DNA from: Moraxella lacunata
GTDB taxonomy: Bacteria; Pseudomonadota; Gammaproteobacteria; Pseudomonadales; Moraxellaceae
NCBI RefSeq assembly: GCF_002027545.1
Contig: NZ_MXAN01000057.1
Span: 6,277-22,660 of the forward strand
Length of the DNA stretch: 16,384 nucleotides
Direction: 5' to 3'
The notes below the pieces were generated by a model that saw only the letters and a program-made list of their open reading frames with translations, made no database searches and was not told the origin of the DNA. Positions 7,022 to 14,347 of the stretch are shown one piece after another (the stretch's first letter is position 1; each line of letters opens with the position of its first letter). The position numbers and the translations under genes are program-made.

Positions 7022-8213
7022 TTATTTTACTTTGTTATCATTTGGTGTGACATCACTCACCACCACATCATCTATCGGCACATAGCCTGATTTGGCGACC
7101 AATTCTTGACCTTGGGGCGAGATTACCCAACCAATCAAATCACGGCTTGTCTTGGTAGGATTACTGAGCGTTACGGCATAAAATGGCTTGGCAAAGGGGT
7201 AAGTATCGTTACGAATGTTATCGTGATTGGGCTTAATGCCATTGATGGCTAAGTGTTTGATTTGGTTTTGCTTGACAAGCTCAGTAGAATAAAACAAAAA
7301 CGAAAAACCAATGGCGTTATCAAAATTACGATAATCCGCCACTTGGTTGATAATGCCACCCATGCCCTGCACGACATCTTCTCTTGGGGCTTCTATGAGA
7401 GCGGTGTCGCCCATGATTTTTTGTAAGGCGGTCTGTGAGCCTGAATTTTCAGGGCGTTGAAAGGGGCGGATTTTTTCGTCTTTACCGCCGACTTGTTGCC
7501 AGTTTGTGATTTGTCCTGAATAAATCCCCCTAATCTCATCAACCGTCAGGGTATCCACAGGATTTTTAACATTCACAAAAAACACAAAGGCTTCTTTACC
7601 AATCGGCGTCATCTCAAATGCCACGCCCAGCTTGTCTGCCTTATCTTGGTGCGACTTGGACGGCTCTGGCACAAAGATGATGTCCACATCACCCCTGAGC
7701 AGTCGTTCATAGGCTTCCCCTGTTTTGCTTAGGTTTAAAGGTAAAATAATCGTCCTTAGTGGCTGTGGGATACACCGCCCCATAAAATGACGCATAGAGC
7801 GGATAAAGTGCGGTTGAGCCGTCTAGGCGTGGCATTTGACCAAAATCCATGCCATCAAATCTTAAGGTACTTGGCTTATCCAGCTTAGCAAGATTATTAA
7901 ATTCTTGAAATGGGTCATAATCATACTGGTTAATCTCGCTGGCAACCGTAGGGATACGCTGAATACGTTCATCATATTTTAGATGAATATTTAAAGCAAT
8001 GATAAAAGCCCATACCACCGCAACAGGAATATAAACTCCCTTATGCTTAAAGCCATGCCGAGACTGCCACCAAACCATGATATAGCCTAATATCATCACG
8101 ATGGGCATAATCACTGACCAATATTCATAGCCATCAAACGCCAAACCAAACCACGTCAGTAGACTTATCAATAAGACCACAATCAATCCGATGACAAAAA
8201 GCATCTTTTTCAA
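7022..8213 (-). pseudogene. Membrane-anchored PstS-like phosphate-binding protein, frameshifted
   Basis: Two overlapping frames make one protein. The first (8213 to about 7739) has three N-terminal membrane segments (about residues 4-27, 33-50, 60-78), then the start of a periplasmic binding domain ending in PRLDGSTALYPLYASFYGAVYP. The second (about 7733 to 7022) continues it: TGEAYERLLRGDVDIIFVPEPSKS, then PFQRPENSGSQTALQKIMGD with the PstS ligand motif SGSQ, then the C-terminal lobe. Removing one A from the AAA at 7734-7736 restores ...DDYFTFNLSKTGEAYE... and gives about 396 residues. The first start codon is TTG (8213); ATG 8204 is the alternative but lies farther from the SD-like AGGG. 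The family holds phosphate-binding proteins of the PstS type, here tethered by membrane segments instead of lipid. As sequenced the protein would end early; a sequencing error in the A run is equally possible. Confidence 0.85.
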
Positions 8214-8222
8214 TTTTAAAAC

Positions 8223-8242
8223 CCTAAGCCAATTTACTTAGG
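8223..8242 (-). promoter_or_regulatory. Hairpin covering the ribosome binding site of the PstS-like gene
   Basis: CCTAAG (8223-8228) and CTTAGG (8237-8242) form a perfect 6-bp stem with an 8-base loop. On the minus strand the 3' arm contains most of the SD-like AGGG that precedes the TTG start at 8213, so the stem would hide it. Whether it regulates translation is inference. Confidence 0.4.
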
Positions 8243-8279
8243 CATTGTAACGCATTAAGAACTGTTTGTAAAATAAAAC

Positions 8280-8306
8280 AAAAAGGACGAAAAACTCGCC
8301 CTTTTT
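8280..8306 (-). terminator. Intrinsic terminator of ppk1
   Basis: AAAAAGGACG (8280-8289) pairs with CGCCCTTTTT (8297-8306) with one mismatch and a 7-base loop. Read on the minus strand it ends in TTTTTGTTTTATTTT. It lies 18 bases past the ppk1 stop and separates ppk1 from the PstS-like gene. Confidence 0.8.
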
Positions 8307-8324
8307 GATATGCCCAGTGCTGAC

Positions 8325-10583
8325 TTAACCACAAATCTTATCTAATAAAAACGACTGGGCGTCATAGACATCGTCAGTATGCTGAACCTGATTCCACTCA
8401 CCACGCCCATCTAGCTCCCACGCCTGCACGTTATCGCCAAGGTAGTTTATCAGCCCGTCTTCATAAATGCGTTTAAAGAGCTTCTCATCCAAAATCGGAA
8501 ACGCCACTTCCACACGGTGTAGCAGGTTTCTATCCATCAAGTCGGCACTAGAACAGTAGAGCTTTTCATCGCCATCATTATGGAAATAATAGACACGGGT
8601 ATGCTCCAAGAACCGCCCCACGATAGAGCGTACACGGATATGCTCCGATAAGTCCTTGACCTGTGGACGCAGACAGCAAATAGAGCGGATAATCAGGTCA
8701 ATCTCTACCCCTGCACGGCTTGCTTCATAGAGCTTGTTGATGATACCACGCTCAGTGATGGCGTTACATTTTAGGATGATACGCCCTTTTTTGCCGTTTT
8801 TGACGTGATTAATCTCATCATCAATCAAGCGTATCAGCCCATCATGCAAGGTAAAAGGTGCGTGCATGATGTGATGGGACGGCAATGGTCTGCCCATGCC
8901 TGTCAGCTGTCCGAACACGCCTGCCACATCGGCACAAATCTCTTCATGAGCGATAAACAGCCCATAATCGGTATAGGCTTTGGCGTTGCCGGCGTGATAG
9001 TTGCCCGTGCCCAGATGAGCATAACGGCGGATTTTGCCGTCTTCTCGACGCACGATGAGCATGAGCTTGGCGTGTGTCTTATAGCCGACCACCCCATACA
9101 CCACAATGGCTCCAGCATCGGTGAGCATATTAGCAACAGCGATGTTGCTGGCTTCATCAAATCTGGCTCTAAGCTCGATGACGGCAGTCACTTCTTTGCC
9201 GTTACGAGCGGCAACGGCTAGGGCTTGGACGATTTCTGAGTTAGTACCCGAGCGATAAATGGTCTGTTTGATGGCAAGCACATCAGGGTCATTTGCCGCC
9301 TGCCACAACAGGTTCACCACAGGTGTGAACGCATCAAAGGGATGGTGTACCAGCACGTCTTTGTTTTTCATGACATTAAACATGGACGTGTTGTCTTTGG
9401 CGACCTTGACCGTCTCCATGCCCTTAAATGGCTTGGGGATGGCGTGCGTAAACGGGGTAAATTTTAGCTCAGGCTTATCAAAACTTGTCAGCATGCGAGT
9501 CAGGTTCACAGGACCATTGACCCGATAAAGCTGCGACTCATCAAGCTCAAACTCTTTTAATAGTAGCTCATACAGCTCTTTGGGGCAGTTAGTACTCACT
9601 TCTAGACGCACCTTATGCCCAAAACGGCGGTTATCAAGCTCACCTTCTAACGCCTTGGCTAGATCTTCGACATCATCGGACAGGTCAAGGTCAGCATTAC
9701 GGGTCAGTCTAAACTGATGACAGCCAGTGACTTTCATGCCCAAAAACAGCTCGCCCACATGCTCATGAATCACCGCTGAGAGCATGATGTGATGGTCCTT
9801 ACCGCCTGTCAGCTCATCGGGCAGACGTATCACACGGGGCAGTGAGCGTGGGGCAGGCACGATGGCAAGCGACAAATCCCGCCCAAAGGCATCTTTACCT
9901 TCTAAACTGACGATAAAATTCAAAGACTTATTGACCACTCGGGGGAATGGGTGAGCAGGGTCAATGCTGATGGGGGTCAAGACAGGCAACACTTGATTAA
10001 AAAAGTACTCCCGCATCCACGCCTTTTGGGCGTCGGTCAACTCATGGCGTTTGAGATAACGGATGTCTGATTTGGCAAGCTCGGGCAAAATATCTTCATT
10101 TAAGATACGGTACTGCTCTTCGACCGCACGGTGTGCCACTTGGCTAATCTCTGCTAACAGCTCGGACGGTTTTCGCCCGTCCAGACTGCTGGACTTATCG
10201 CCATTTTTCATTTTTTGGATAAGTCCTGCCACCCGAATCTCAAAAAATTCATCCATATTTGATGAAAAAATGGTCAAAAAGAACATACGCTCCAACAGCG
10301 GATGACGTGGATTGGTCGCCTGAGCCAGCACCCGAAGCTGAAAACGTAGCGTGGACAAATCACGATTGATAAAGCAGTCAGGGGTAAAATTGCCTGATTC
10401 ATCGATAATTTGTTCAATATAGTGCAAATCGGTCGGTGCAGGGGTCTGCCCGAGTACACTTTGCATGGCTTGGTTTTCAATACTAGGAGCGGTGTCACTA
10501 GGAGCGGTGTCGGCATTTTGGTGCATGATGGCGTTGGGCTTGCTGATTTGCTTGGCGGTCTTTGGGACGTGTGGTGCGGTCAT
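8325..10583 (-). CDS. ppk: Polyphosphate kinase 1
   Basis: Reversibly builds inorganic polyphosphate from the terminal phosphate of ATP. From ATG 10583 the protein has 752 residues: a variable Thr/Pro/Ala-rich N-terminal tail (about 1-52), the PPK N-terminal domain ([34 protein letters not shown]), a middle domain, and two PLD-like C-terminal domains. The autophosphorylated His is H504 in [11 protein letters not shown], followed by HLGTGNYH. The second conserved His is H661 in LEHTRVYYF, with [15 protein letters not shown] after it. The start is set by AAAAGGA seven bases upstream of ATG 10583; an in-frame start 15 codons earlier lacks one. A perfect 15-bp tandem duplication lies in the N-terminal tail. 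The gene has its own terminator and is divergent from rplM across a repeat-containing gap. All catalytic motifs are present. Confidence 0.96.
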   Translation of the reverse strand: MTAPHVPKTAKQISKPNAIMHQNADTAPSDTAPSIENQAMQSVLGQTPAPTDLHYIEQIIDESGNFTPDCFINRDLSTLRFQLRVLAQATNPRHPLLERMFFLTIFSSNMDEFFEIRVAGLIQKMKNGDKSSSLDGRKPSELLAEISQVAHRAVEEQYRILNEDILPELAKSDIRYLKRHELTDAQKAWMREYFFNQVLPVLTPISIDPAHPFPRVVNKSLNFIVSLEGKDAFGRDLSLAIVPAPRSLPRVIRLPDELTGGKDHHIMLSAVIHEHVGELFLGMKVTGCHQFRLTRNADLDLSDDVEDLAKALEGELDNRRFGHKVRLEVSTNCPKELYELLLKEFELDESQLYRVNGPVNLTRMLTSFDKPELKFTPFTHAIPKPFKGMETVKVAKDNTSMFNVMKNKDVLVHHPFDAFTPVVNLLWQAANDPDVLAIKQTIYRSGTNSEIVQALAVAARNGKEVTAVIELRARFDEASNIAVANMLTDAGAIVVYGVVGYKTHAKLMLIVRREDGKIRRYAHLGTGNYHAGNAKAYTDYGLFIAHEEICADVAGVFGQLTGMGRPLPSHHIMHAPFTLHDGLIRLIDDEINHVKNGKKGRIILKCNAITERGIINKLYEASRAGVEIDLIIRSICCLRPQVKDLSEHIRVRSIVGRFLEHTRVYYFHNDGDEKLYCSSADLMDRNLLHRVEVAFPILDEKLFKRIYEDGLINYLGDNVQAWELDGRGEWNQVQHTDDVYDAQSFLLDKICG
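10482..10511. repeat. 15-bp perfect tandem duplication inside ppk1
   Basis: ACTAGGAGCGGTGTC occurs at 10482-10496 and immediately again at 10497-10511. It encodes the repeated pentapeptide [10 protein letters not shown] in the poorly conserved N-terminal tail of PPK1. The length keeps the frame. Confidence 0.9.
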
Positions 10584-10748
10584 GGCTTTTCCTTTTAAAC
10601 TTTTTAAAAATAAAATCTTTAAAATCACAAAACATACATCATCTATCTTATCATCATTTTATGAAAATTTGATAAAATTTTAAAGCCCCATTCTGCCATT
10701 TTTCCCAATTTAAATGGCTTTTATCACGGTGTATTTGTCATCGTTTAT

Positions 10749-10955
10749 TAGGGCGTGCCTGCCTTTTGTATTTGCAATGAAAAATGAGGAAAATCGCCCG
10801 TTTTTCAAGGAAAAAGTGAAGTTTGATAGTCATTCTATCAAACGAGCTTTTGACTTCGAGCCACAAGATTTAGCCATTTTTCATGCAAAAACACTATTTT
10901 ATTTCTATAAAATTTCTAAATGTTAAATTGTGTTATAAAGGGCAGGCACGCCCTA
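10749..10955. mobile_element. MITE-like element with terminal inverted repeats
   Basis: A 207-bp segment is bounded by inverted ends. TAGGGCGTGCCTGCC at 10749 is the exact complement of GGCAGGCACGCCCTA at 10941-10955, and the match weakly extends inward. TA stands at both outer ends, as with TA-targeting IS630-type elements. A perfect 9-bp hairpin GTTTGATAG/CTATCAAAC lies inside (10821-10843). A second copy end lies at 1-30. No transposase is encoded. An open frame crossing it has no ribosome binding site and starts outside the element. Confidence 0.6.
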
Positions 10956-10986
10956 GACTCCCTGCAAACCCCTGAATTAAAGAAAA

Positions 10987-11056
10987 CCGTTCGTGGCGAG
11001 CTATGCCTGCCCATAACGGTTTTCCGACACCCGCAGGCATGGCTCAGGGCGAACGG
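10987..11056. repeat. Imperfect 70-bp hairpin repeat
   Basis: The left arm starts CCGTTCG at 10987 and includes GAGCTATGCCTGC. The right arm ends CGAACGG at 11056 and includes GCAGGCATGGCTC. The two arms pair over about 25 bases with a few mismatches. A second inner pairing, GAAAACCGTT with AACGGTTTTC (left half near 10982, right half near 11015), competes with it. It resembles extragenic palindromes dispersed in related genomes; copy number cannot be judged from this window. Confidence 0.55.
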
Positions 11057-11105
11057 AAAACTGGTTTTGAGGAAGTTTATTTTGTAAATTCATCTCAAAT
11101 TTTCA

Positions 11106-11134
11106 TTGCTTTTTTATGTTTGATTGGTTATAAT
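11106..11134 (+). promoter_or_regulatory. Strong sigma70 promoter of rplM-rpsI
   Basis: TTGCTT (11106-11111) and a perfect TATAAT (11129-11134) are separated by exactly 17 bases. Transcription would start near 11141 and give a leader of about 100 bases before rplM. Confidence 0.8.
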
Positions 11135-11145
11135 GACCGCTGTTT

Positions 11146-11223
11146 TTTGAGAGCCCTTCGTTTCCCAACTCACAAAGCAAGTAAAATCAAGCCTTTGGGC
11201 TTTTTTATTTGTGTACTCTCAAA
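11146..11223 (+). promoter_or_regulatory. Structured rplM leader with terminator-like hairpin (candidate attenuator)
   Basis: Within the leader, AAGCC (11189-11193) pairs with GGCTT (11198-11202) around a 4-base loop and is followed by a run of T, an intrinsic-terminator shape lying 38 bases before the rplM ATG. TTTGAGAG (11146-11153) is the exact complement of CTCTCAAA (11216-11223), and GCCC (11153-11156) can pair with GGGC (11197-11200), which would disrupt the terminator-like stem. L13 controls its own operon through the leader in E. coli, so a regulatory RNA is plausible here. The mechanism is inferred. Confidence 0.5.
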
Positions 11224-11243
11224 CGTAACTAAATAGGTTTTAT

Positions 11244-11675
11244 ATGACTACTACTATTAGCGCCAAACCCGCTGAGGTTGTACATGACTGGTATGTCGTG
11301 GACGCAGAAGGCAAAACACTAGGTCGCCTAGCCTCTGAGATTGCTTCTCGTCTACGTGGCAAGCACAAGCCATCGTACACCCCCCACGTTGATACTGGTG
11401 ATTACATCATCGTCATCAATGCTGACAAAATCGCTGTTACTGGCAAAAAAGCTCAGGACAAAAAATACTATCGCCACACAGGCTATCCTGGCGGTATCAA
11501 AGAGACCAACTTTACCAAACTTCTTGCTCACAAGCCAGAAGACGTGCTACACAAAGCCGTTAAAGGCATGCTACCAAAAGGTCCTTTGGGCTATGCGATG
11601 ATTAAAAAGCTAAAACTGTATGCGGGTACTGAACACCCACATGCCGCCCAAGCCCCAAAAGTACTAGACATCTAA
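11244..11675 (+). CDS. rplM: 50S ribosomal protein L13
   Basis: Early-assembling protein of the large ribosomal subunit that binds 23S rRNA. The 143 residues match the L13 family end to end: [30 protein letters not shown], then [31 protein letters not shown], the [12 protein letters not shown] loop, and [11 protein letters not shown] near the C-terminus. A weak TAGG six bases before ATG serves as ribosome binding site. It is followed 10 bases later by rpsI in the near-universal rplM-rpsI operon. Its codon use is typical of a highly expressed gene. Confidence 0.98.
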   Translation: MTTTISAKPAEVVHDWYVVDAEGKTLGRLASEIASRLRGKHKPSYTPHVDTGDYIIVINADKIAVTGKKAQDKKYYRHTGYPGGIKETNFTKLLAHKPEDVLHKAVKGMLPKGPLGYAMIKKLKLYAGTEHPHAAQAPKVLDI

Positions 11676-11685
11676 GGAGATACAC

Positions 11686-12072
11686 ATGGAAAAGAATTAC
11701 GGAACAGGTCGTCGTAAGACTTCTACCGCTCGTGTCTTCTTGTCAAAAGGCACTGGTAACATCGTCATCAACGGCAAAAGCCTAGACGAATACTTTGGTC
11801 GTGAGACTTCTCGCATGGTTGTGCGTCAGCCCCTAGAACTTCTAGAATCTGCCGACAAATATGACCTATATATCACCGTTACTGGTGGTGGTGCAAGCGG
11901 TCAAGCAGGTGCTATCCGTCACGGCATTACTCGTGCCTTGATTGAGTCAGACGAAACACTAAAACCTGCTCTAAAAGCCGCTGGCTTTGTGACTCGTGAC
12001 GCTCGTGAAGTTGAACGTAAGAAATTGGGTCTACGCAAAGCTCGTAAACGCCCACAATTCTCAAAACGTTAA
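11686..12072 (+). CDS. rpsI: 30S ribosomal protein S9
   Basis: Small-subunit protein whose C-terminal tail reaches the P-site tRNA. The 128 residues carry the family motifs [50 protein letters not shown], and the basic tail [12 protein letters not shown] with the invariant last Lys-Arg. AAGGAG seven bases before ATG is a strong ribosome binding site. It is the second gene of the rplM operon and ends just before a strong terminator. Confidence 0.98.
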   Translation: MEKNYGTGRRKTSTARVFLSKGTGNIVINGKSLDEYFGRETSRMVVRQPLELLESADKYDLYITVTGGGASGQAGAIRHGITRALIESDETLKPALKAAGFVTRDAREVERKKLGLRKARKRPQFSKR

Positions 12073-12085
12073 TTTTTGCGTTTTC

Positions 12086-12115
12086 AAAAAACTCTCGAAC
12101 TTCGAGAGTTTTTTT
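12086..12115 (+). terminator. Intrinsic terminator of rplM-rpsI
   Basis: CTCTCG (12092-12097) pairs with CGAGAG (12103-12108). The stem is extended outward by A/T pairs from the flanking A and T runs, and seven T follow. It lies 14 bases past the rpsI stop. Confidence 0.92.
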
Positions 12116-12376
12116 ATATGTGTTATTCTTGATTAAAATAACTTGATTTGATATAGATTTTTCATTGTTAGATAAATTCACAATTGATAAAAAATCTTAT
12201 TATTAATGCATGATAGAGATTCTTTATTTTAATCAATAGTAACAAAAAATTACATAAAGTTACAAATAAAGTTGAGTATTTTAGTGGGTCTTGTCTAATT
12301 TTCATACAATTTTAAACTTTTTTGTAAATTCATGACAATTTTTATGGATTTTTTTCACAACTTTGTAAAAGAACGA

Positions 12377-12405
12377 TTTATTTTATTACAAAAATAGCTT
12401 AAAAT
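12377..12405 (+). promoter_or_regulatory. Possible petABC promoter
   Basis: TAAAAT (12400-12405, five of six matches) has TTTATT (12377-12382) 17 bases upstream, a weak -35. It is the best-spaced pair I can find before the leader hairpin; in DNA this AT-rich it may be chance. Confidence 0.35.
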
Positions 12406-12435
12406 AGTCATGTTTAGAAAAATAGGCACAGCAAA

Positions 12436-12473
12436 TGTGGTTTTTTTGATAAAACTGTTTTATCATAACCACA
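12436..12473 (+). promoter_or_regulatory. Palindrome and hairpin in the petABC leader
   Basis: TGATAAAAC-T-GTTTTATCA (12447-12465) is a perfect 19-base palindrome. It is embedded in a longer stem, TGTGGTT (12436-12442) with AACCACA (12467-12473). As DNA it could be an operator for a dimeric repressor or activator; as RNA it is a stable leader hairpin about 45 bases before petA. It does not fit the FNR/ANR consensus spacing. Confidence 0.55.
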
Positions 12474-12519
12474 CACCCAGTATGGGATAACCCCCATTCA
12501 TTTTCTGGAGGAAGTTTTA

Positions 12520-13104
12520 ATGAGCCATGCCGAAGGCGTGAATGTTAAACGCCGTAGAGTCCTGATTGCGTCCACTGCTGCCGTTGGTGCAGTTGGTGTC
12601 GGTGCAATAGCCACCCCATTTGTGCGTTCTTGGTATCCAAGTGCCAAAGCGGAAGCCGCAGGTGCCGCCGTTGTCACTGACATCGCCAGCATCGAAAATG
12701 GGCAGATGATTACGTTAAAATACCGTGGCAAACCTATCTTTGTTGTCAAACGTACCGAAGATATGCTTGCCAACCTAAGCAAGGTAGCTCCGAAGCTTGC
12801 CGACCCTGAGTCTAACGGGTCTGTACAGCCTGACAACTGCAAAAACGAAACACGTTCTATTCAGCCTGAGATATTGGTTGTTGAGGGCGTGTGTACGCAT
12901 TTAGGTTGTGCCCCCATATTCCGACCCGAAGTTGGTGCGGCGGACTTAGGTGGTGCTGACTGGATGGGCGGTTTCTTTTGCCCCTGTCATGGTTCTATGT
13001 ACGACTTAGCTGGTCGTGTTTATAGTAGCATGCCTGCACCTTTGAACCTACCTGTACCTATCTACAAGATTGAAGACACCATCTTGACCGTTGGGGAGGC
13101 ATAA
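12520..13104 (+). CDS. petA: Ubiquinol-cytochrome c reductase, Rieske iron-sulfur subunit
   Basis: Takes the first electron from ubiquinol in the cytochrome bc1 complex and passes it to cytochrome c1. The 194 residues begin with a twin-arginine-type signal anchor, KRRRVLIAS followed by a hydrophobic helix (about 11-35), typical of Tat-inserted Rieske proteins. The 2Fe-2S cluster ligands are intact: C125-T-H127-LGC130 and C154-P-C156-H157-GS, with C130 and C156 forming the conserved disulfide. GGAGGA seven to eight bases before ATG is a strong ribosome binding site. petB follows after one base, so translation is probably coupled. Gene order petA-petB-petC is canonical. Confidence 0.97.
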   Translation: MSHAEGVNVKRRRVLIASTAAVGAVGVGAIATPFVRSWYPSAKAEAAGAAVVTDIASIENGQMITLKYRGKPIFVVKRTEDMLANLSKVAPKLADPESNGSVQPDNCKNETRSIQPEILVVEGVCTHLGCAPIFRPEVGAADLGGADWMGGFFCPCHGSMYDLAGRVYSSMPAPLNLPVPIYKIEDTILTVGEA

Positions 13105-13105
13105 C

Positions 13106-14347
13106 ATGAGTATCGCTAAGAAATTTATGGGCTGGGTTGATGCTCGCTTTCCTGCGACAGAGACTTATGAATACCATATGTCCAAATACTACGCACCAAA
13201 GAACTTTAACTTTTGGTATTTCTTTGGCGTATTGTCCATGGTCGTACTTGTTAACCAATTGGTGACAGGTATTTGGCTAACCATGATGTTTAACCCCAGT
13301 GCCGAAGGAGCATTTGCTTCACTTGAATACATCATGCGTGATGTCAAAGGCGGTTGGCTCATTCGCTACATGCACTCCACAGGGGCATCCGCTTTCTTCG
13401 TGGTCGTCTATCTACACATGTTCCGTGGTCTGATGTATGGCTCCTATAAAAAGCCCCGTGAATTGGTGTGGATTATCGGCATGGCGATTTATCTGTGTCT
13501 CATGGCAGAAGGTTTCTTTGGTTATCTACTGCCTTGGGGCAACATGTCATTTTGGGGTGCTCAGGTGATTCTAAACCTACCTGCCGCCATTCCTTTTATC
13601 GGTGACGGTTTGGCTGAGTGGGTCAAAGGCGACTACATCATCTCAGGCATTACCCTAAACCGTTTCTTTGCCCTGCATGTTGTGGCAATTCCTTTGGTAT
13701 TGGTTGGCTTGGTATTTATGCACTTAGTTGCCTTGCACCATGTCGGCTCTAACAACCCAGATGGTATCGAAATTAAGAAACTCAAAGACAAAAATGGCGT
13801 ACCACTAGATGGCGTACCTTTCCATCCTTACTACACCGTACACGACATGGTTGGTATTGTGGTGTTCTTTATGTGTTTCTTTGCGGTGGTATTCTTCGCC
13901 CCAGAAGGTGGTGGTTATTTCCTAGAAAAACCCAACTTTGAAGTTGCCAACGCTCTAAAAACACCCGCTCACATCGCTCCTGTTTGGTACTACATGCCAT
14001 TTTATGCCATGCTTCGTGCCACACCATCCATGTTCGGCTCTGCCCTACCTGGTGTGATTGTGATGTTTGGTGCGATTGCCATCTTGTTTGTCATGCCGTG
14101 GCTTGACCGCTCACCTGTAAAATCCATCCGCTACAAAGGTATTTTGTCTAAGATTGCATTGGCCATCTTTGTGGTGAGCTTTCTAATCTTAGGCTATCTT
14201 GGTGGGGTATCTTCTACACCAACAGGTACGCTTGTTGCTCGTATTTGTACCATTTTATACTTCTTGTACTTCATTCTCATGCCGTTCTATACCACCATGG
14301 AGACGTGCAAGCAACCACCCGAACGTGTCACAGGAGGAGGTCACTAA
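13106..14347 (+). CDS. petB: Cytochrome b of the bc1 complex
   Basis: Membrane core of the complex, holding two b hemes and the quinol (Qo) and quinone (Qi) sites. The 413-residue protein has the N-terminal amphipathic segment and about eight membrane helices. Heme ligands are H90 and H104 (YMHSTGASAFFVVVYLH) and H191 and H206 (ALHVV...VFMHLVALHH). The Qo motif reads PVWY at 292-295, where mitochondrial and many alphaproteobacterial proteins have PEWY. The start is ATG 13106, with GGGGAGG about nine bases upstream; the frame remains open to a GTG five codons earlier, which I do not choose. The stop codon TAA shares its last base with the petC start (TAATG). Confidence 0.97.
   Translation: MSIAKKFMGWVDARFPATETYEYHMSKYYAPKNFNFWYFFGVLSMVVLVNQLVTGIWLTMMFNPSAEGAFASLEYIMRDVKGGWLIRYMHSTGASAFFVVVYLHMFRGLMYGSYKKPRELVWIIGMAIYLCLMAEGFFGYLLPWGNMSFWGAQVILNLPAAIPFIGDGLAEWVKGDYIISGITLNRFFALHVVAIPLVLVGLVFMHLVALHHVGSNNPDGIEIKKLKDKNGVPLDGVPFHPYYTVHDMVGIVVFFMCFFAVVFFAPEGGGYFLEKPNFEVANALKTPAHIAPVWYYMPFYAMLRATPSMFGSALPGVIVMFGAIAILFVMPWLDRSPVKSIRYKGILSKIALAIFVVSFLILGYLGGVSSTPTGTLVARICTILYFLYFILMPFYTTMETCKQPPERVTGGGH

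Larger units (their letters stand above)
10584..11243. other. 660-bp gene-free region between divergent ppk1 and rplM
   Basis: Bases 10584-10748 are AT-rich upstream DNA of ppk1; I see no convincing promoter pair there. Then come a MITE-like element (10749-10955), an imperfect hairpin (10987-11056), the rplM promoter (11106-11134) and a structured leader (to 11243). Short open frames inside it are judged non-coding. Confidence 0.75.
12116..12519. other. AT-rich gap before petABC
   Basis: About 400 bases without a supported gene separate the rpsI terminator from petA. The left 250 bases are very AT-rich with no clear element. The right part holds a weak promoter candidate, a palindrome/hairpin at 12436-12473, and a GC-richer stretch around 12476-12496 that leads into a strong ribosome binding site. 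Confidence 0.6.

Noticed and set aside
7732..7742. TTTAAAC as a programmed -1 frameshift site in the PstS-like gene
   Set aside because: The heptamer is not in the phase needed for -1 slippage, and joining the frames needs a +1 shift; a one-base insertion explains it more simply.
8805..9221. 138-codon plus-strand open frame inside ppk1
   Set aside because: Antisense to the most conserved catalytic part of PPK1; no independent coding evidence.
10584..10628. ppk1 start 15 codons upstream of ATG 10583
   Set aside because: No ribosome binding site there, while AAAAGGA precedes ATG 10583; the added residues are AT-rich leader translated by chance.
10714..10926. 70-codon open frame across the MITE-like element as a gene
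   Set aside because: Starts outside the repeat without a ribosome binding site and ends inside it; composition follows the AT-rich repeat.
11003..11236. 77-codon open frame upstream of rplM as a leader peptide gene
   Set aside because: It covers the hairpin, the promoter and the leader structures, starts before the transcript start, and has no ribosome binding site.
12447..12465. FNR/ANR box upstream of petA
   Set aside because: TTGAT and ATCA half-sites exist but are 11 bases apart instead of 4, so the consensus is not met.
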